Below, piece after piece: positions 60,758 to 64,000 of a stretch of DNA of 64,000 bases. The notes below the pieces were generated by a model, which saw nothing but the letters and a program-made list of their open reading frames with translations, was not told where the DNA came from and made no database searches. The translations under genes were made by a program, and so were the position numbers. The stretch spans positions 1 to 64,000 of the forward strand of contig NZ_BDCA01000030.1 of the NCBI RefSeq assembly GCF_001613265.1. The letters run 5' to 3'. Origin of the DNA: Nocardia vermiculata NBRC 100427. Its GTDB lineage: Bacteria; Actinomycetota; Actinomycetes; Mycobacteriales; Mycobacteriaceae. Numbering within the stretch: position 1 is the stretch's first letter; every line of letters starts with the position of its first letter.

Positions 60758-61171
60758 TCAAGCCCGCGGGTCGCAGCCGCACAGCTCGCCCGTCGACCAC
60801 AGGGCGTGGTGCGTGTCGTGCGTGGTTTCGAATTCGTCGATGCGGTCGAGGATCTGCTGGGCGTGGCTGATCCGCTCGCGCAGTCGCTGCCGGGACCGTT
60901 GCAGTAGTTCGCTCAGACGCGAGCCGACCGTCGGGCCGTCGGTGTTGTGGCCGGTGGTGACGAGGTGGTCGATCTCGGCGATGGTCAGTCCGAGTCCGCG
61001 TAGCTCGCCGATGAACCGCACGCACCACAGGGCGTCGTCGGTGTAGAGCCGGTAGCCGGCCGCGCTGCGGCCCAGGGTGTAGATCAGCCCGAGGTCGGTG
61101 TACTCGCGCAGTGCTTTCACCGGCACCGCGGTGCGGGCGGACAGTTGCCCAATGGTCATGTGCCCGTTCAT
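60758..61171 (-). CDS. merR: MerR-family mercury regulator
   Basis: The 137-residue protein has the MerR helix-turn-helix (IGQLSARTAVPVKALREYTD), a helical dimerisation region and a C-terminal CGCDP motif. It lies between merA and merB on the same strand, so it may activate these genes when mercury binds. The classical three-Cys site of Gram-negative MerR is not obvious; only the terminal CxC remains, so the sensing chemistry could differ. Confidence 0.8.
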   Translation of the reverse strand: MNGHMTIGQLSARTAVPVKALREYTDLGLIYTLGRSAAGYRLYTDDALWCVRFIGELRGLGLTIAEIDHLVTTGHNTDGPTVGSRLSELLQRSRQRLRERISHAQQILDRIDEFETTHDTHHALWSTGELCGCDPRA

Positions 61172-61192
61172 GATCGCCGCTCCCGTGCCAGG

Positions 61193-62629
61193 TCAGCCTG
61201 CGCAGCAGGAGAGTTTGGTGACGTCGGTGGTGAAGGTCTGGGCGGTGAGTTTCAACGCTTCGCCCATGGTCAGGTACGGCGCCCAGGTGTGGGCGAGCTG
61301 CTGCACGGTCATCCCCGCGGTCATGGCGTAGCCGGCGGCGGTGATCAGGTCTCCGGCATTGTCGGTGAGGGCGTGCACGCCCAGGATCGCGCCCGTGCCC
61401 TGTTCGGCGATGATTTTCACCAGGCCCCGGGTGTCGCGGTTGACCAATGCCCGGGGCACGTACGCCAGGTCCAGGACCCGGCATTGGCAGGCCAGCCCGG
61501 CCGCGGCGGCTTGGGTGTCGGTCAGCCCGACCGAGGCGATCGCGGGGCTGGTGAACGTCACGCGCGGCACGGTGGTGTAGTCCAGGGCGCGGTCGGCGTG
61601 GGCGAACGCGTTGTCGGCGACCAGGGTGCCTTGGGCGGCGGCCACGTACACGAACTGCGGGTCCCCGGTCACGTCCCCGGCGGCCCAGATCCGCGGATTG
61701 CTGCTGCGCTGGCAATCATCGACCAGCACCGCGCCGTGGGCGTCGACGGTGACCCCGACCGACTCCAGGCCCAACGCGGCGGTGTTGGGGCGGCGGCCGG
61801 TGGCGATGAGTACGTGTTCGGCCCGCAGTTCGGTCGCGGCACCGTCGCGGGTGCGCACGGTCACCAGCTTGTGCCCGTCGGCGGCCAGGACCTTCTCGAC
61901 GGTAGTGGCGGTGTGTACGTCGATGTGTTCGTCGGCGAAGACGGCCTCGAGTGCGGCCGAGATTTCCGGTTCCTCACCGGAGGTCAGCCTGCTGCGCGCG
62001 ATCACCGTGACCTTGCTGCCCAGGCGGGCGAACAACTGCGCTTGCTCGAGCCCCACATACCCCGCGCCCACCACGATCAGCGACTCGGGTAAGGCGTGCA
62101 GGTCCATGGCGGTGGTCGAAGTCAGGTATCCGGCCTCGGCCAGGCCGTCGATCGGCGGAACCCACGGCGCCGCGCCGGTGGCGATCAGATACTGGTCGGC
62201 CTCGATCACCCGCGTGCCGCCCTCGGCCAGCTCGACGCGCAGCACCGGCTTCTCGGTGCCGCCGTCGAACACCGCGGTGCCGGACACGATCTCCCAGCCG
62301 TAGCCGACAGCCAGCTCGAGGTATTTTTCCGCGCGCAGCTGTGTCACCAGGGCGTCCTTGCCCGCGATCAGGTCAGGAAAGTCCAGTGGCACCGCGGCCG
62401 CGGTGAGCCCGGGAAACCGGCCGGCCGCGGCGGCGCTGTGGCGGGCCTCGGCCGCGGCCAGCAGCGCCTTCGACGGCACGCACCCGACATTGACGCACGT
62501 GCCGCCGACGGTGCCGCGCTCCACCATCACCACACGTTTACCGAGGTTGGTCGCGGCGATCGCGGCGGCGAACGCCGCCGAGCCGGAACCGATGATCGCC
62601 AGATCGGCGCGGGAATCTGTCGGGGTCAC
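61193..62629 (-). CDS. merA: Mercuric reductase
   Basis: The 478-residue flavoprotein starts at GTG 62629 (AGGAGG upstream). It has the FAD site IIGSGSAAFAAAIAA, the redox pair GGTCVNVGCVPSK (Cys 45 and 50), an NAD fold VVGAGYVGLEQAQ and the C-terminal CC (475-476) that receives Hg(II). It lacks the N-terminal HMA domain, as do many actinobacterial MerA proteins. It reduces Hg(II) to volatile Hg(0) with NADPH. Confidence 0.95.
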   Translation of the reverse strand: MTPTDSRADLAIIGSGSAAFAAAIAATNLGKRVVMVERGTVGGTCVNVGCVPSKALLAAAEARHSAAAAGRFPGLTAAAVPLDFPDLIAGKDALVTQLRAEKYLELAVGYGWEIVSGTAVFDGGTEKPVLRVELAEGGTRVIEADQYLIATGAAPWVPPIDGLAEAGYLTSTTAMDLHALPESLIVVGAGYVGLEQAQLFARLGSKVTVIARSRLTSGEEPEISAALEAVFADEHIDVHTATTVEKVLAADGHKLVTVRTRDGAATELRAEHVLIATGRRPNTAALGLESVGVTVDAHGAVLVDDCQRSSNPRIWAAGDVTGDPQFVYVAAAQGTLVADNAFAHADRALDYTTVPRVTFTSPAIASVGLTDTQAAAAGLACQCRVLDLAYVPRALVNRDTRGLVKIIAEQGTGAILGVHALTDNAGDLITAAGYAMTAGMTVQQLAHTWAPYLTMGEALKLTAQTFTTDVTKLSCCAG

Positions 62630-62674
62630 GAGGGGCCTCCTGGTCGGGCAACCGGTGAACCATCCACGGTTGCT

Positions 62675-62690
62675 ATTCGTATTGACGAAT
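62675..62690. promoter_or_regulatory. ArsR-type operator in the mer divergent promoter
   Basis: ATTCGT-ATTG-ACGAAT is a clean inverted repeat midway between merA and the ArsR-type regulator gene. It is the likely site through which that repressor controls both directions. Confidence 0.75.
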
Positions 62691-62752
62691 ATCTACCGGC
62701 ACCATACTATGCGTTTACCCGAATAGTTCAAGCCTGTTGTGGAGGCGATCCC

Positions 62753-63139
62753 ATGCCCCGGTCTACCACCGCCGACCCCACCGCCGCTGGTGGTGAGACG
62801 GCGTGCACGCATCTGGATACGACGGCGAAATTCTTTCGCGCCCTGTCGGATCCGACGCGATTGAAACTCCTCGAATTCATCCTCGCCGCCGAGCGCACCT
62901 CCGCGGACTGCGTCGAGCACGCCGGGATCTCGCAGCCGCGGGTGTCGATACACCTGTCCTGCCTCGCCGACTGCGGGTATGTCATCGCGCGCCGCGACGG
63001 CAAGAAGCTGCGGTACTCGGTCGGCGACCCACGGGTGGCGGACCTGGTGATGCTGGCGCGAGCACTGGCCGCCGACAACGCCACGGCGCTGGGGTGCTGC
63101 GACCGCATCCCCGCAGCCGAGAACGGAGACCAACGTTGA
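62753..63139 (+). CDS. ArsR-type mercury repressor (S. lividans MerR-like)
   Basis: From ATG 62753 (GGAGGCG upstream) the 128-residue winged-helix protein has CTHLDTTAKFFRALSDPTRL, CVEHAGISQPRVSIHLSCLA and a terminal GCC. Streptomyces lividans uses an ArsR-family protein named MerR for mercury sensing, and the Cys positions here suit that type. Together with the MerR-family gene at 60758 this element carries two different kinds of mercury regulator. Confidence 0.85.
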   Translation: MPRSTTADPTAAGGETACTHLDTTAKFFRALSDPTRLKLLEFILAAERTSADCVEHAGISQPRVSIHLSCLADCGYVIARRDGKKLRYSVGDPRVADLVMLARALAADNATALGCCDRIPAAENGDQR

Positions 63140-63444
63140 ACGCGCCCAATAACTCCGGGGGGATCGGCGGGCCGCTCGCGGTCGCGGGAGCCGCGCTCGC
63201 CATGGTCGTGTGCTGCGCGGGTCCCGCCCTGATCGCCGGCGGTGTGCTCACCGGACTCGGCGGTGTCTTGACCAGCCCGTGGCTGATTGGTGCGGGTGTG
63301 CTGGTCATCGCCGCCGCCCTCGGCTACACCCTGCGCCGCCGCGCCGCGGGCAAGGCCGCCCGCTGCTGCCCGCCAGGAACGGCGCCGCGCACCACCGCGG
63401 ACGACCACGAGCACGACACGGTGCGTCACGAGCACCACGAATAG
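63136..63444 (+). CDS. merT: MerT-like mercuric ion transporter
   Basis: TTG 63136 overlaps the regulator's stop. The 102-residue protein has two membrane helices with a Cys pair in the first (MVVCCAGPALIAG), a further Cys pair after the second (ARCCPPG), and a His-rich tail ending HEHHE. It should bring Hg(II) into the cell for reduction by MerA. The short length is normal for actinobacterial MerT. Confidence 0.8.
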   Translation: MNAPNNSGGIGGPLAVAGAALAMVVCCAGPALIAGGVLTGLGGVLTSPWLIGAGVLVIAAALGYTLRRRAAGKAARCCPPGTAPRTTADDHEHDTVRHEHHE

Positions 63445-63582
63445 GGAAAACCACACGCCCGATGAGCGGGCGTGGGAGGCCTGGCCCGCGACCGCGACCC
63501 GCTGGCGGCACCGCGCACCCTGCCCGGCCTCCACCACCGCCGGTTCACCCCCACCCCACCCACGGAAGGCCCGCATCCTCCG

Positions 63583-64000
63583 ATGACCTCCCTGCTGCGT
63601 TCTCGCTACACCGCCGCCGCCGCGCTCGCGCTCACCGGGGCCGTGACACTCACCGCCTGCAACAGCACCGACACCTCCGCCCGGCCCGCCGCCGAAGCAC
63701 CTGCTAATGCGAGCGCGCCCGCGCAGATCACCACCGTGTCCGGTGCCACGGTGAGCGTGCCGGGCGACAAGCCGACCGCGCTGTTCTTCTTCTCCGTCGG
63801 CTGCGGGGAATGCAACGGCGGCGCGAAATCCCTCCAAGGGGCGGCCGAAACACTCGGCAGCGCAGCGTCGTTCGTGCTCGTCGACATGAATCCGGGCGAA
63901 TCAGCACACACCATCACCGGGTTTCAATCCGACACCGGCACCCAGACGATCCCCGCCGTCATCGACACCGGCGCGACCCTGACCACCCGGTATTCGGTGG
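63583..64000 (+). CDS. Thioredoxin-like mer lipoprotein (partial, MerP-like role)
   Basis: ATG 63583 starts a signal peptide with lipobox TLTAC (Cys about residue 26). A thioredoxin-like domain follows, with the CxxC site FFSVGCGECNGG and a QTIPAVIDTG turn. The gene runs off the window. Next to merT it probably captures Hg(II) outside the membrane, a role filled by MerP in other operons. A disulfide exchange role is the alternative. Confidence 0.75.
   Translation, partial: MTSLLRSRYTAAAALALTGAVTLTACNSTDTSARPAAEAPANASAPAQITTVSGATVSVPGDKPTALFFFSVGCGECNGGAKSLQGAAETLGSAASFVLVDMNPGESAHTITGFQSDTGTQTIPAVIDTGATLTTRYSV

Larger units (their letters stand above)
56910..64000. mobile_element. Tn3-family mercury-resistance transposon (partial)
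   Basis: From the left repeat the element contains a complete tnpA and then a mercury cargo of at least eight genes or gene remnants. No resolvase or right repeat is seen. Its insertion into the end of the second arsC shows that it arrived after the arsenic operon. Confidence 0.75.

Noticed and set aside
1..64000. tRNA or rRNA genes
   Set aside because: No cloverleaf-like segment with a TTCGAAT-type arm or rRNA-like stretch was noticed by eye. A covariance search would be needed to exclude them formally.

Overview
The window reads as part of a large conjugative plasmid (or a plasmid-derived integrative element) of a high-GC actinobacterium, most likely a mycolic-acid genus such as Nocardia or Rhodococcus. 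The clues are a pAL5000-type repA-repB pair, an Lsr2 nucleoid protein, an SCO6880-type conjugation cluster, a putative arsenate-mycothiol transferase, GTG/TTG starts and many ATGA/GTGA gene overlaps. The species assignment is inference.

Layout. 1-10.1 kb: a type IV secretion-like conjugation operon (small membrane proteins, lipoproteins, a TrbL/VirB6-like membrane protein, an SCO6880-like protein, a VirB4-like ATPase and a three-domain cell-wall hydrolase). 10.2-20.2 kb: replication region. A leader peptide is coupled to a helix-turn-helix replication-type gene, and that gene is split by a complete 6.84-kb Tn3-family transposon (10872-17709; 39-bp inverted repeats, target duplication TATTC) carrying a universal-stress protein, a DHA2 exporter and a TetR regulator. 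repA and repB follow on the minus strand with an iteron-like origin. 20.2-24 kb: partition (parA and a parB-like gene, a cluster of CCCATATGGG palindromes, a KfrA-like/membrane fusion). 24-37 kb: accessory plasmid backbone (Lsr2, replication-relaxation protein, SSB, ArdC-like protein, many small unknown genes) with several large folded hairpins, a duplicated ~300-nt element with covarying stems, and a set of promoters sharing a tandem GCGTAA box. 37-39.4 kb: a SAM methyltransferase and two small genes.

39.4-46.2 kb: a Tn402/Tn5053-type transposition module (tniA, tniB, two tandem tniQ genes, and a serine resolvase with an unusual Cys-rich tail). 46.2-56.9 kb: a metal island with a Tn3 transposase remnant, a CmtR-like regulator with a CadA-type P-type ATPase and lspA, a tRNA-dependent cyclodipeptide synthase followed by a 21-residue Cys-rich peptide gene, and two arsenic units (arsR/arsI/arsO and arsR/acr3/arsC/arsC). 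56.9 kb to the end: a second Tn3-family element. Its left repeat forms the end of the last arsC, and it carries mercury resistance (merA, merR, a deleted merB, a divergent ArsR-type regulator, merT-like and a thioredoxin-like lipoprotein) that continues beyond the window.

The genes therefore combine transfer, replication and partition with stepwise-acquired detoxification of cadmium/lead, arsenic and mercury. The most unusual items are the cyclodipeptide synthase plus mini-peptide unit inside the metal island, the covarying duplicated RNA/ssDNA element, the GCGTAA regulon with a Phd/YefM-like candidate regulator, and the shared four-Cys-cluster module.
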